DNA from: Thuidium tamariscinum
Taxonomy: Eukaryota > Streptophyta > Bryopsida > Hypnales > Thuidiaceae
Assembly: GCA_947034885.2 (NCBI GenBank)
Contig: OX344752.2
Location: 6,944,001-7,008,000 of the forward strand
Direction: 5' to 3'
DNA: 64,000 bases
The position numbers and the translations under genes were made by a program. The notes below the pieces were generated by a model. The model worked only from the letters and a program-made list of their open reading frames with translations. It had not been told where the DNA came from and did not search any database. Positions 10,318 to 23,206 of this stretch are shown here, piece after piece. Position 1 is the first letter of the stretch. Every line of letters starts with the position of its first letter.

Positions 10318-10946
10318 CCCCTAAATGTCCAAGGCCTATTTTGAGTTTTTGGAATTTGCTCTAAACTGAACAAAAATCCAACATTTTGATAAGTTGAATC
10401 AATTTTTTTTAATTGTAACCGTACAAATTCAAAGTAGACATGTTAGAGATGATGTAGGAAAAGAAAACACAACAATATCACTTATGGATTGAAAGATTAT
10501 AATGTTTGATCATGATGGTATAAAAACTATGAAAATCTTTGAGCTCTCTTTTTGCGTGTCAAATCTAAAAATTTGGACACCGAAAAAATATGAGGTTGAA
10601 GGGCCTAACAAGCATAACCCCAATCAATTTATGGCTTCTCAAAATCTACTCTACAATTTTCTTAAATGAATTTTTGGTGTGATTTTTTCTCTAAGATCTA
10701 GTGTATTTGAGGCTCATTTTCAAGAGTCCTTAACACTATGGAATGTCAAGATTGCAATGGGTACCCTTGCATTAAATCGTTAATAGAAAAATCATAATCA
10801 TTCATTTTCAAATTTCAAAATCAGATGATTGATGCTGAAACTAGACTTCAAAAAGAATCTTCCAAAAATATAGAAATAGAAATTTGGTTTTATTTAACTT
10901 CAAAGTTTAGATGACACCACATTTGGGTGCCTTGGGCATTTAGGGG
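10318..10946. mobile_element. TTAA-flanked CCCC-type TIR element, 629 bp
   Basis: Exact TTAA flanks at 10314-10317 and 10947-10950. The ends are CCCCTAAATGTCCAAGGCC and the inverted GGTGCCTTGGGCATTTAGGGG (21 bp with two mismatches). It is the uninterrupted relative of the nested copy at 2160-3673. Non-coding, piggyBac-like by terminus and target site. Confidence 0.8.
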
Positions 10947-10950
10947 TTAA

Positions 10951-11516
10951 TGGAATCTGTTTTTCTTTTGGGTACATAATCCAGTACCTCAACTGAGACA
11001 AGGGACCTCAATCCCAATGTTAATATAATACAAAGGACCAGATGAGTACACTAATAACTACTTAGCTTCTATGGATCCCCCAAAATTGTTCTCCAGTGAT
11101 ATTCACATCTCGCCATGCTTGTGTATCCTAAGCCACTTGGTCATCCACAAACAGAAGCGCTGCGTGCAGCAAGCAGTGAGATGACCGACAGCCTTAATCG
11201 TGGATGTCTTTCACCAATGACCAGCTGGACTACGGTAAATAGCCGGCGGCCTTGTGGGAGGCTGGTTGATTCATCCCACCGTCGGAGACCGCCATTCAGT
11301 ACACAAGCGTGGCTAACTTACTTCCAAGGGGGAATGACTCCGTATGCATCATCATACAATGCTGTGACTTGAAAAAAGGGGTAAAATCCCAGTCCAGGGG
11401 AGCACTCAAGCCAAACGAAACTGTAGTGCGCGCAGGGTGGATTTGCCGTGTTCTCCTCAGACTGAAAATTTGCCAAAAATTGTTCTTTGAAGCTCCAAAG
11501 CTTCTTGAAGGGTTGA
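10951..11516. other. 3' flank of the ERF gene
   Basis: This region separates the TTAA element from the stop codon of the ERF gene and presumably holds the 3' UTR. I could not fix a polyadenylation signal. No separate gene is supported. Confidence 0.4.
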
Positions 11517-13224
11517 TCAAAACAGGGAACCGGAGCTGCATCTCCGAGCAGAACTCATCGTTCTGAACATTTTCTGCGAATTCTCGTCCAAGTGATCCAC
11601 GGAGCGAGATCGCTTGAATCCCACAGCAGGAAGAGGCTCTGGGTGCATGGCGTTGAGCAAGGCGGCCTGCTCTTCCAGGAAAGAGAAGGAACTCCGCTGT
11701 TGTTGGGGCTGCACCATGCCGGGCACCATCCCAGTGAAGAGCTGCATGTACGACGACATTTGGCAAAGTTGAGCAGCTCTCTGCAACATGGCGGCCTGGA
11801 ACTGCATCTCGGGAGTGAGGCCCATGATTGGAGTGCGAGCGGGATTCACGGTGACTTCTGGGTGATTGATGAGGTCCCAAGGCTCGCTCAGGCCGGACGT
11901 GCTGGCGCTGTTCGGAAGCTTGAGTTTTGGCACCACGGCTTTGGCTTTCGAAGTTGAAGTCTTCGTCTCGGGAGAGTTCACCCCGGCTGCTGGCTTTGTA
12001 GACGTTCTCTGATCAGATGCCGATAATTTGGGTGCACTGAATGGTTTCATTCCTGTGGTGCTTGTCTTCGCTGCGAGAGCCGCAGAGTAGATGTGCGCGT
12101 TCAAGGGGAAGTTCAGAAGTGCCTTGCAACCCCGAAGCTCGAAAGCCGCTGCAATGGATTATGAAACAGAGAGTCAGCTCAACTACTCGCATTTCAAAAG
12201 CATTTTAACCTCACATTTGTTACAATGAAGAAATTTCAAGACTTTGGTACTTCACTGTCACTTGTCTGTCCTAGTTTAAACATCTCTATGCACATGGATT
12301 TCACAATTCTGGCGCTGAGACACCATATTTCTAGACATAGCGCCACAAAATGAAATTTGAGCTACATAATCCATTACTGATCGACAAAACACATGCTGAG
12401 CTAGCTTGTAAGGTGTGTAAGGAGAGTAGTGATTCGTAAGATTGCGAGGCATTACCGTGATCGTAAGCCACAGCAGCTTCTTCAGCCGTGCTGTAAGTCC
12501 CGAGCCATATTCGAGCACCATTTTGGGAAGAATCTCGAATTTCTGCTGCAAATTTCCCCCACGGTCTCCTCCTCACGCCCCGAAAGCTAAATGCGCGGCT
12601 GCGCTTCTGATTCACCTCCACCGTTGGTGCACATCTCGCACCTGCTCCGCCTGACGTCGATGTCGGCACCTCAGACTCTCGCTCTTCCTCCTCTCCAGCC
12701 CCATCCTTGAGTGAGCAAATCTGGAACACATCCGGACTAGCACAGCCACGATTCCAGGTGGACTGAATCCAACCTTGATCGTCTTGATCCAAAACAGTGG
12801 TCTCCTGGAACCTGCTCTTTTCAAAATCGTTCGAGGAGCTCAGATTTTCGGCCACCGCAGGCGCCTGGAAGCTCGTGATCGATCTTCCTGAGTAAGATTC
12901 ACCAGCGAAATGCAAGTTCCTGTTCCACCCATTCCGATTCTCCGATCCGGGGTCGCTCCAATCACTCTCATCAGGGCTTTCGTAAAACTCGTCGGACGAC
13001 CACACTGGCAGCCCTGCAGGGAATTTCGGCGACGCCAGGTTGTTGAAGAACGCCTCGGCGCTGAACTCATCCCCATCTCCGCAGAGTCGGTTCAGCTGGA
13101 ACTGATCCTCCGGGAAGTATGTGTCGACGTCGTCCTCCTCCAGCAGATAGTGTCGAAACTCCTCTATCTTGCCTCGTTGCAGCGTGTGCGAGGTGGGAGG
13201 CAGGTTACCCGGAATGATGGTCAT
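11517..13224 (-). CDS. AP2/ERF-domain transcription factor, ERF subfamily
   Basis: A nuclear DNA-binding regulator, expected to bind GCC-box-like promoter elements. Coding exons are 13224-12456 and 12148-11517, giving 466 residues. The 307-bp intron (12455-12149) has GT..AG ends and splits a codon inside the AP2 domain. The domain spans about residues 212-272: [17 protein letters not shown], then [16 protein letters not shown] in exon 1, and [17 protein letters not shown] in exon 2. Alanine and aspartate at the two discriminating positions (A in KFAAEIRD, D at its end) fit ERF rather than DREB; the closest resemblance is to group IX. The N-terminal half is acidic ([12 protein letters not shown]), a KRSR stretch precedes the domain, and the C-terminal part is Ser/Gln rich. 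ATG 13224 is the first in frame after an upstream stop near 13291. An intron within the domain is unusual, since most angiosperm ERF genes lack one. Isolated gene; no partner nearby. Confidence 0.93.
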
Positions 13225-13469
13225 AGTGTCTAGCAAATCACAGACTTTGCCGAGCTCCAACTCTTCAGATCTCCAACTCCACCACTGTAATCAAGTACGC
13301 TCGCCCCTTCGATCACTCCTCGCATGTCAGAAATGATTTATTACACTTCAAGCTCGATCTAGCTCACAAGGTTCAGGAGGAGTGATAGTCACTGATGGTG
13401 AAAGAGCTAGAGCGTAAGATCACTTACACAAGTCAGTACTAAGTTATCGTTCGCTCTCAAACCCAGCCC

Positions 13470-13483
13470 TCATATATACCCTC
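13470..13483 (-). promoter_or_regulatory. Probable TATA box of the ERF gene
   Basis: On the minus strand the sequence reads GGTATATATGAGGG, about 250 bp upstream of the ATG. This is a good plant TATA match, leaving a 5' UTR of roughly 200 bp. The transcription start is inferred, not seen. Confidence 0.6.
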
Positions 13484-13924
13484 GAGCGCGCCGGTCAATT
13501 CCGCAAGCGGCTGGATCTGGTTACGTACTTGCACACGGCAGCTGGCCTGCGTGATAGCGGTGGGATGATCTCGTACTGGCCGTCGATGAATTCTCACAGA
13601 GAAACTCGATCGAAATTAACCAGTTTCTCACTCAGCCGCCATCCATCCTGGATCGGAACTACTTACGGAGTACTAGTCTTAACCGGCCAAGCCTGTGCAC
13701 AACAGTACAACCTTCCCATCTACTGTAGCTAGTCTCATCAGTGCACTCCTAAAGCTAGTCGATCCCTCACATCCTGCAAATTAGTGGAACTGAGAACGTC
13801 ACATGTGTGACTGATTCAAACCAGCACCCCGGCGTGCGCGGAGAAGCGTGCTAACTTAGTGATCGGCCTGGTCAGAACCAACCGCAGTTGCAGTCACCCA
13901 GAAACGCAGGAATTTTTTGTTTTC

Positions 13925-14107
13925 TGCAACTAAATTTTTTTGCAAATTCTGAATTCATATTTGCAATCAGTAATGCCGTCGTAGATGGAGAAGCTCGGAG
14001 ACATGGCTCAAAATAGGGGACTTTTTCCACTTTCACCCCGGAGAACCCAAATTTACCCTGCTGGGCCCACTTCGAACGGAGGATTTAGCGTCCTGCGTCA
14101 CAACCCA
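13925..14107. repeat. Fragment of the GATGTTAAA TIR repeat in the ERF upstream region
   Basis: GCAAATTCTGAATTCATATT near 13941 and the block about 14027-14096 match, in inverse order, the element at 25860-26088. Shared features are GTGGGCCCAGCAGGGTAAAT on the opposite strand and CACTTTCACCCC. The left terminus is not recognisable. It lies about 0.7-0.9 kb upstream of the ERF start codon. Confidence 0.55.
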
Positions 14108-16029
14108 GCTGTCGCACGAAGTCTCTCCAACACTTCACTTACACGCCGCAGGAATGACCAAACTTGGTTCCACGGCGGCTTGTAAGCTTTAAGCGAGTTT
14201 ACACATGGAAATTAAGTTAAACGCAGTTTTCGGTGAGGTTCAGAGTTTTCAGTCTCTTTTCATAGAGCAAATCATGGTAAGCTTTCGACACCTGGGTTGT
14301 GACAGGCTCTCTTTCAAGTACAGTACCCTTTCATATTTGGAGCATACTCTAGTGCTGCCCCACTGGGTGATTCCGTCTAGGTCTACCGTCAATGTGCTGT
14401 TCCACTCGTTTTAATATCAACCCGACGACTTGCAATGTATCCAAGATTCCAAGAGTCAAAGTGTCAAATTATTATTATTTTATTCTTTACATGTTGCGTA
14501 AATATAAAAGTCTACTGCAAGTCTGCAAATGAATTGTCAACTGCTCTTCAGTTGACTGTATCCTCTGGTGGGGTCGGCGTTGAAAGATGACGAAGGGACG
14601 GACGCTCCCCGGGGTCGTGGTCTTACATTAACGTTTTTTAAGGGAACTTTCCCGTCAGCTTCTCTGTTGCTATGGGCACGAGTGATTGATCATTAGTTTC
14701 AGTAATGGAAATGGAATTTCATCGGAAATTGCGTGTTCTCGTGAATGAGCCAGACACTCCTCGCTGTGATCTCTATAATGTCACAGGTGTTTAGAACAGA
14801 ACACGTGGAAGAAGTCGAATCCCGCATCCAATCAGCTCGGGGATTGTTCTCAGAGCGTGATGTTCGAAAGTGCGGGAAGTTAGTGAGGAAGGTCTGCGTT
14901 CGCCTCGAGATTTGTGATAAGTTAGAGTAACTGATAAGTAACTATCTTGGAGTATGCTTTGTTTACTTCCGAGATGCTTGTTGATCTTAAGATAAGCTTA
15001 ACTCATTCGTTGTCTGCAATTCCAGGTTCAGTTGAAGATCGTACATCAGTTATTTGGCACGTTTTCCAAAGTTTGGAGCCTCTATTTTTTTTGCAACTGG
15101 AGGACTGTCGGCATTTTGAAGATGAATGAATGCGCGGCTATGTTTATGACGTATAACTTCCAGTAGTTACTGTGCATTCAACGTACAGAGTACAGTCGGG
15201 ACTCGAGATTGCAGGCGCGTGAAAGACGGACTACTGCACTGTACTGCACAGCAGTACTTCACCACCGAAGAACTCGGTACTTTGTCAAGCTTGAATGTAA
15301 CTGAAAATGTTCGTTTTTCTTTTCACATACCGCCCAGGGACGTAGCCATAGCAATTATATGGTATTTACAGACAGTAGAGGTATGTGTCTTTAGAGAAAA
15401 GGAGAGACGTATAGACAAATAATGATTTATTTATCATTTAAAACAAAACAAAAACAGAAGCTTGTGTGGAATAGTTATTCGAGACACAAATAGGAAGAAC
15501 TTTATTGCAACTTGCAAGTATAAAGTTACAAACGCCAGGCCATTTGAAGAGAGCATGGTGGGGTCAGTGAGTAATATGTCAAAAAGTTAAAAGACAGCAT
15601 AAGATCGTTATACAGAAAGTTGCAATGTTAGTGTCATTAAATGACTCAAAAGTTGTAAGGAATTATTGATTGGCTAGGCGCTTTCCAGGGGAGCAAAAGT
15701 GACCCTACACTTTTGCCAGTAACTTTTATGACATACATGATCGAACCGTCCTTCTCTCTAAGAACCAAGTTGGTACCGCATTAGAGAAATTTTGAACCTT
15801 CAAAGATGCCTCTAAAATGGCCTCAATTGGGGTCCTCAATTGGATTTAAATGAGTACTTATCAAAGAAAGAACAATTTTTTTCCCCTATTTTCACCCATT
15901 TTGACATCATGATGTTTATAAAGGTATATGTTTTTTTATTGGATAATGGGACATTAGGTACTTTTTGTCATTCAAATTTTAAGTACATTAAGGGATTATT
16001 TTATTTGGAGAAGGACAAATTTGGTGCAA
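14108..16029. other. Low-copy region upstream of the ERF gene
   Basis: Composition is closer to balanced than in the repeat zones, but no gene is recognisable. The short open frames (13985-14185, 14205-14414, 14745-14930, 15219-15422, all plus) show no domain. Distal promoter sequence or unannotated transcripts are possible. Confidence 0.35.
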
Positions 16030-16033
16030 TTAA

Positions 16034-16982
16034 CCCCTCAAGGCCTATGATAAAAACATGTTCAAAAACATCATAGCTTTTGAAGCCTTATAGATCTAAA
16101 TGTCATTAAACTATACAAATCTCAACAGTACAATCTTGTAGTAGAGATGTTTTAGATGACATGTACAAAATTTGGAGTCATTTGACCGCATAGATTGCAA
16201 GAATATGATGTTTTAGTGCTGAAAATGGATGCTGAAATTTTTCCAAAAACACATTTGGAGGTGAAATTTGATTTCTAAACTTACTCAAATGAAAAAACTT
16301 TACGCTAAGTGATTCAAAACAAGTTTACAAACACATTGGTGAAAAAAAATTCACTCAATTAACTCATTGTGTCTACAAAATAGCTTTGAAATGTCAAAAA
16401 TTAGCAAGAAAAACTACAAAAACTACATCTAAGGCTAAACCTCCATTTACTAGAACGCTTCTCAATCACTCATTACTTCTTGGATTGACATGAAACTTTA
16501 GTCACAGAAAGTAGACTAGTATGTGCAACTTTTCCAACAAATTTGATTGAAAAAGAAACAAGCCGTCAAAGTTTACTATGTTCCAAAAATGGCAGGATTT
16601 TGAACTTTGAATTGCTCCCAAACATTCAAAACAACTTGAATTGACACGAAAATTTTACCACTCAAAGTAGGCTTCAAGGGAAACAAAAACCAGAAATTTT
16701 TTTATTGAAAATGATCATTTGATGAAAGAGAAACAAGCCTCCAAAGTTGCAACCCTAAAATGCAGTTTCTGAACTCAAATTGCACGTGCAAACTTTGATT
16801 GGCTGCCAAAAAATCATCACGTTTTAAACAATCTGAAAATTTTACCACACAAACTAGAAGACAACACACAACTTGCCCAATACATTTTGTTGAATTTAGA
16901 CATTAGGTGCAAAAGTTATAGCACTTTGAATTTGACTGAAAACTTTGAAAGGTGCTATTTGCGCCACTTGGGTGTTGAGGGG
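16034..16982. mobile_element. TTAA-flanked CCCC-type element, second subtype
   Basis: TTAA flanks at 16030-16033 and 16983-16986. The ends are CCCCTCAAGGCC and the inverted TTGGGTGTTGAGGGG. The interior matches, in reverse orientation, the element ending at 36783 (shared words ACACATTTGGAGGTGAAATT and AGATGACATG). No coding capacity. Confidence 0.7.
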
Positions 16983-16986
16983 TTAA

Positions 16987-17585
16987 GTACTAATGGCTCA
17001 TGTGTTTTTTTGACAATGAGTGAGACTTTTTTTTTAACAAGATTATTGTTACTTCATGCTCATGATTTTCGCACCATGAAATACCTCTTATTGGACAATA
17101 GAACAATAGGTAACCTTTTGACATTCAAGTCCTTTGGTACAATAAGGAAATTTTTTATTTAACAAATTCATAAGTACTTGATGAATATTCACATAAGGTA
17201 GCGACACATATTGTGTACTAAGGCTATTATCTCTAGCCTTCAATAAATATCTTTGCTTGTCAGTTTCTAAGGGCCTCTTTGAGGGTTCAAAATTTCTCTA
17301 ATACCAAACTTGGTACCCCAAACTTGGCACCCAATTTGACGCCCTCCAACTTGGTAAGTGATGTTGTGTTGTGACATACATGATCAAAATCTTGTAAGAA
17401 CTGTGGCCATTGAAAGAATCTTGACAATAGAAGCTTGTCCTTAATTACAAATGAAGGAAGGAACTCGTGATTTTTTTATATTTGGGAGAAGTAATAAGGT
17501 TGTGTTTGCAAATAATGTTGGAGGGAACTTGTAGTTTTTGTTATTTGGGAGAAGTGATAAGGTTGTATAAATAAAGGGGCCACGT
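16987..17585. other. AT-rich intergenic sequence
   Basis: No gene, RNA or clear element boundary seen. Short related segments repeat locally (GGAACTTGTAGTTTTTGTTATTTGGGAG near 17524 resembles 17460-17500). Confidence 0.35.
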
Positions 17586-17783
17586 GGTCTATTTTAATGA
17601 TAGAATGGAATAGAAAAAATTCATTTGTCTAATCTAAATAGGTCATAGATTTTCGAGATCTATACTTGTCCCTCAACTTGTCCTAGATATCTAAGATCTG
17701 CACCTATCCTCAATGTTTCAAATTGTACAATCCAAAATCTTAAATTGTTACAGATTTTTTAAATCTATATTTGTCTTGGATGT

Positions 17784-19246
17784 GAATGATTACAAAAAAC
17801 ATCTTTACTATTTTGGGTCATACAATGCATGTTGATCTATTTTTTGACCATAACTTTTGTGTTTTTGCTCCAAATGATTGAAGATTTATAGGAAAGATAT
17901 AATATTACGGGTGAGCTCAAAAAGACCGACCGGTTTTTGTACACTTTGGCCATAGTACTCCTGATTTTTTGGGAGTACTTTAAAAATAAAAAACAATTTT
18001 AAAAAATATGAAAAATATGCTTAATGTATATTTCTTGAAGAAGAAGATATCTTAAGAAGAAAAACTGTAGGAAAATTTCCTAAGTAGGTGAACTAGAAAA
18101 GTGCAAAATCTTATGAAAAGAGGCACTTTGACATTTTAATTTGTAAAAAAATAGGAAAAGAAACTTTTTGAGAAACTAAAAATTGGCCATTAGGAAATAG
18201 TTGATGATGATTAGATTTCACCAAAAGAAATATCTAAAAACCATCTTCAATGTTAAAAAATTGCGTGCAATGGAAGTGTTGTTTGTACTCATGTGGAGGG
18301 CATAAAATAATATATTTTCAAATTTTCTTTGGTGGATACATGATTTCCTACTATGCAAATAGACCATGAAATTTTGAGCTCTAAATCATTAAATTTGGAT
18401 ACTCCTAATGTAGTAAAAACCCTGAAACTTCTAATTGTGACAAATTAGCTAAATTTAAATTAATTATAAAATTAATTATAATTTTTTTCAAAAATAAGGG
18501 ATCTGATTAACATCAAGTTAGGCATTCCCAATAAAAATTTCAAACTTATAGGATTCATGCATCAAAAGTTATTGCCAAAAATAACATTATCACTTTGATC
18601 GTGATGTGAAATAGGATCAATCTTTCTTGAACTCAAACACCCTTATATACCTTGTCTATTTTTTTTTAATTATTTTTAAGTAGTTAATTATCCAAAAATA
18701 GACTCCACTTTAATATCACAATTGTCAATTTGGACTTTTGGAAGGTTTTAGTACTCTTTAGCACCCAAAAAAACAAATTTTGACTTGAAATTTGGAAGAA
18801 AATGTCTTTTAATAGACTTGTAGTACTTGGCCAAGGGAACTTTTAAAATAATTATTTTTATATGGTGTAGAAGTTGACTAAATGAGCCTCTTTCTACTTG
18901 TATTTTGAAACATGTTAAAAATGATTTTGGTGAGTTTTTTGGTAAATGTCCATCTCTATAAAGTTGTTGCAAACGAACTATTTTTTTTTTTTTTTCCTTT
19001 TTTTTCTTAAATAAAACATCAAAATATGTATTTTCTTGAGATTTGGGACTTTTCTAATTCTCCTACTTAGAGAATTTTTCTATTTATTTCCTTTGGTGGT
19101 TACCTTTGTCTTAAAGGTATATATACATTAGTCATATTTTTATATTTTTTATACTTTTTTAAAATTATATTTCTAGTTCCAAAGTAAGTCTTCCAAAAAA
19201 ATCATGAAAATACAACCAAATTGATAGTTGTTTCTTGCAATCACCC
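17784..19246. mobile_element. T4-family element with ATGT duplication, containing a second T4 copy
   Basis: The ends are GAATGATTACAAAAAACATC (decayed form of GGGTGATTGCAAGAAACAC) and GTTTCTTGCAATCACCC. The flanking tetranucleotide ATGT is duplicated exactly (17780-17783 and 19247-19250). Subtracting the nested element at 17909-18642 and its duplication leaves about 725 bp, the standard length. Non-coding. Confidence 0.75.
17909..18642. mobile_element. T4-family element nested inside another T4 element
   Basis: It starts GGGTGAGCTCAAAAAGACCG and ends ..TTTCTTGAACTCAAACACCC. It is 734 bp, against about 731 for intact relatives. Flanks are TTAC (17905-17908) and TTAT (18643-18646), a 3 of 4 match. 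The interior shares GGGAGTACTTTAAAA, GCAAATAGACCATGAAA and TGTGAAATAGGA with the copies at 40725 and 43163. Confidence 0.7.
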
Positions 19247-19351
19247 ATGTCTAAAGAGTCCATACCTATTGTACATGTCAATCTTTAGTTTAGACACTAT
19301 AGTCTAAAAATGGCATGTAGAATACTACCATTCTAATCAATTTTGCTATCC

Positions 19352-20189
19352 TATAAAAATTTATCTTAAAATTTCATATACAATCAAAGAGTAATAGACT
19401 TCTTCTCAATCATTTTCATCTTTGAAAAAATAAAATTATGTTCTCTACACTTAAACAAAGGTAGTGCACTAAGCACACTTTGAGCATATGTGAAAGGTAG
19501 ACATTTTATTATTTTTTTTTAATTTCTTGTAGAATTGTGTAATTTTAGTTGAAATCCTAGTATCTCAATTTCAAGTTTCAAATTCTTATTTTTGAGTCAA
19601 AATAATACTACACTCCCTCCTTTCCAAAATGGCTAACATAGACATCCACTTCAAGATTGTTTAAGAGTAATGAAATAATTTTTAAAAAATCCAAAAAAAT
19701 ATACAACATTTTCAATTATTACATGTACCTTTACTTCAAATTTCATAGAACACAAACAAACAATGCAAAGTTATAAGCAATAAGTCACTTCTTTCAATTA
19801 TTTGAGGTCAAGGGGACAAAGTTATTTTGCCATAGTATCTTTGTTTCCAAACTTTTGATATTGACATAAATCATTTTATTAAAATATTTAATTTAAAAAA
19901 ATCATATAAATACTATATTATAATCTTAACACTTAGATTTTTTAACTTAAAACATCGAAATAAACATACAGATGTCCTAAACATACAAAGTCTTGGTTGA
20001 TTCATTTATCTAAATGTTTGTGGATTCCTATTTTAGTTCTTTTACATTTGTTAGGAATAGATTTCTAAGAAAATTCTTTATTAATGTTCTATGGTTTGTG
20101 GACTAAATATGAATTGTTCTATATATTGTTTAATTTTTCATTTTAGATACATAAATTAAATTAGCCTAGGACATTTTAGTAAATGGCCA
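19352..20189. other. AT-rich intergenic sequence
   Basis: No gene recognised. A possible Stowaway-type terminus (TACACTCCCTCCTTTCCAAA) lies at about 19609-19628, but I found no matching inverted end. Confidence 0.3.
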
Positions 20190-21043
20190 CATTAGATGTT
20201 TTTTTAGCTAGTTAGAAGACTGCAAGTTCCCAACTATGGGAACGCTATGGGAACTACTTCACATGCAATCTAATGTGGCCAAGAGACTTCCATGTCATTT
20301 TTTTTTTAATTTTTTAATTTTAATTTTAATTTTAAAAATATTAATTGTTTTTTAATTGTTTTTAGCATTGGGAATGAGCGTGAAACAATCTTCTAATTCC
20401 TCAAAAAACAGCAAATGATTTTCTTGACATTAGGACTCTTTTTTTAAAATCAAATTAGAATACATTTTGATATTATGGTGACTATACAAACCTTGGATAG
20501 AGGTGTATTTATTATTTTGTAGACTTAAATAAGGATGTAGTTTAACTATTTAGGATATCAAGTGGAAGCCCAAAGTTTAGTATTTTGTTTTTCCTACTAC
20601 AATTTGGTTACACCATTGAATCCTCACATGTGGTTAATTGTTTTCAATTTTTTCCTCACTAATTTAGGAATTTAGAGTGTGTTAGCTTGAGTTTTAGTCT
20701 TTTCCTTCTCCCACCTTAGTTTGGATGATTGTATTGCTCTCCTTTGCTCCAACATTGTCCTTCTAGATCTTTTTTCTTCTTTTTGTGTTTTACCATGAAG
20801 AGCTCTTATGCTAAAAACAAATTGCATTATTCTATAGGTCTATCATCATTAAATGTTTTTTTAAAGTTAATAATTTATTTTTTAATTAATAATTATGTTT
20901 TAAAAATAATTAATAATATCATTTGACATAGGAGTCTCTCGACCACCTGAGATTGCTTACGTGGAAGCATTCCTAGTGTTTCCAAAGGGGTTCCATAGTC
21001 TGGGAACTCATAGTCTTCTAGAGGCCCCAAAAAATATCTAATG
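20190..21043. mobile_element. CATTAG-type fold-back element, long copy (854 bp)
   Basis: The ends are CATTAGATGTTTTTTTAGC and the inverted CCCCAAAAAATATCTAATG. The arms extend inward: AGAAGACTGCAAGTTCCCAA mirrors TGGGAACTCATAGTCTTCT, and CAATCTAATGTGGCCAAGAG mirrors CTCTCGACCACCTGAGATTG. The centre is AT-rich filler. Non-coding. Confidence 0.7.
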
Positions 21044-22974
21044 TTCATCTTGATCAAGGAAGATGGCTTTGAGGTTTTGGAAGCATTCTTCCATTTACTT
21101 ATGCTTTTCAATTTTTATTGTTGCAAATAATATATATGATTGTGCTAAAAGATAATATTTAGTTTTGATTGGATGTAGAGTCATTTCTTAGGTGAATATT
21201 TAATTGTTTTGCACATTTTTATAATATGTAAACATGTATGAGTTTGAAAATTTCTAGACTTTATAAATGAAAAAGTTCTTGAAATGTTCTAATTGTAAGT
21301 ATTATAATTATTATTATTAATAGGATCATCAATAATATCACAAATTAAAAAATTAATTTAATTGAAGGGTTCCTAAAATTCTAGGGACCTAAAATAGTCT
21401 ATAGCCTCCTAAAGTGCCTCACTCATGCACATGCATGCCAACAAAATTAAGAAGGTTGCTTCTTTGAGAATAATTTGCAAACTTTAGTGACCATGATATG
21501 CCACCTCTTCTATGTTTTTTTGGTCTTTAAGCTAACTTTTCAATTGTTAGTTTTTATTGTCTAGTCTTGTGTCTCATGTCTAAATTTGTAGGGATTTTTT
21601 CCTTTTCAAAGTACTTAGGGATATGCTTCAATGATTAAGAAACAAACTCTAATTCTAATTAATTTATAAACTTGCAAAAAGTTAAGAGTTTTATTTGAAG
21701 GAATACTAATTGGTAGAGTTGATTGGAAATGCTCTTAAATAGAAACCATGTATTTACTAAGGTAAACCTACGTATGACAATTAGAATGAGTGGTTTGGTT
21801 TTATGAAATTTTCAAAAATATTCTATTTTTTTCTATATAGAGACAAATGCAAGAAATGAAGAAAGCAATTGAAATTAATTTCTTAAACAAAGTATGAATT
21901 TTTACAACTTTTTGAAGTGTGTTGCTAGATTGGCCCAAAAGAGACTATTGAGACTACTTCAAAACTGGTAAAAAATATTTCATAATAGTCACCTTACCAC
22001 CTAAAGCGATCACAAGATTTTCCAACTTAGCTACAAGATTTTCTAACATGGCTATGACATGAAAGAATACAAAAATAACTTTTCATAAAAGGTTTACACT
22101 AAAAAGGTATTATTGTATTGTGACAATCACTAATAACTCTATAACTATCTTCCAACATGTTGATTATGGCCACAAATGAACCTAATGTATGCTAGAACAA
22201 CCCATAATGGTCAAATGATCTATAATTGACATCTAAAGAATGACCATAATCAATGCCTTACCCAATACTAACAGACTTATAATAAACTTCATTAGGAACA
22301 TCCAACTATATTTGTATAAATCATTGTAGGAAGAGGCTCTTTAATTCTTGAAGGACGGATTGGTGGTTATAGAAATTATATATTTTGATATTGTGTGACA
22401 TCGTCTACTTTGAATAGGCCAAATATACTCTTTAGAAGTCAAAGTTTTATTAAAGATCCCCCCTTTCCACCTCTAATACCAAGGATAAATAGTTGCACTT
22501 CTATCCTACAAGGAAAGATTTTTTGTCATTCATCAGCCACAAAACATCTTTATTAATGTTTAATGGTGAAGGCCTTCAACATTAGAATATATATTATGAC
22601 TACTTTAGAAGAATAAGGTGAGCATTATGGGTATAGTGGCATGTTGGTTTTGGCATAGTCAATAAACTCTTTGGAGCATATTACTTCAAAAATTTATAAC
22701 AAATTCATATGTTGTTGAAAAAATATGATTTTTTTTGTTTGCTCTTGCTACAATTTTCTCTATTGGGGGGGGGGGTTAGAAATTTTAAACAATGGTACAA
22801 AGATAAACTAGGAATTCTAACCATGATAGGCTATTTTACCTTAGTCCTAAATCCATTTATTAAAAATGGTTTGTCACAGATAGATATAAGCCTCTTTATG
22901 GGTACCATAGGAGCATGTCATTGGAGATTTGCATTTCATTAGAGGTTTACCTTATTCCGTTTCGGGTCAAGGTG
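21044..22974. other. AT-rich intergenic sequence
   Basis: No gene recognised on either strand. 21990-22060 has a small direct repeat (ACAAGATTTTCCAACTTAGCT / ACAAGATTTTCTAACATGGCT). A poly-G run lies at about 22765-22775. Confidence 0.3.
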
Positions 22975-23206
22975 AATTGGCCCCTCACTTTTCACCTTTA
23001 AGTCATCCTAGGGGTGCAAGTAAAAAAAAGACCCTATTTTGTGCTTATTTAATTTACCATGTACACCCCCTTCTAGCTACAACAATTTGAGGCCTCTGAA
23101 ATCTTGCAAATTTGAATTCAAAGTTTGCAAATTTTTTCATGTGTGGAAAATAAAAATTTCAACATTTTCCTGAGGGACTAAGTGAGGGGGTCAATTCACC
23201 CTAGCC
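22975..23206. mobile_element. MITE-like inverted-repeat element, 232 bp
   Basis: The left end, GGTCAAGGTGAATTGGCCCC, mirrors the right end, GGGGGTCAATTCACCCTAGCC, with few mismatches; the arms include CTCACTT / AAGTGAG. No target duplication established. Non-coding. Confidence 0.6.

Larger units (their letters stand above)
17586..19351. mobile_element. Family K palindrome element split by a T4 insertion
   Basis: The left end, about GGTCTATTTTAATGATAGAA, pairs with the right end near 19330-19351 (CCATTCTAATCAATTTTGC). The left part shows AGATTTTCGAGATCTATACT palindromes, and the right part shows TTTAGACACTATAGTCTAAA (about 19289-19308), both hallmarks of this family. The interior from 17784 to 19246 is a later T4 insertion. 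Confidence 0.5.

Noticed and set aside
11296..11957. Long ORFs on both strands over the ERF second exon (194 and 121 codons)
   Set aside because: They are other-frame shadows of ERF exon 2; only the minus-strand frame 12148-11517 continues the AP2 domain.
13225..13260. Extension of ERF exon 1 to 13260
   Set aside because: The codon at 13260-13258 is TTG, not ATG. The first in-frame ATG after the upstream stop is at 13224.
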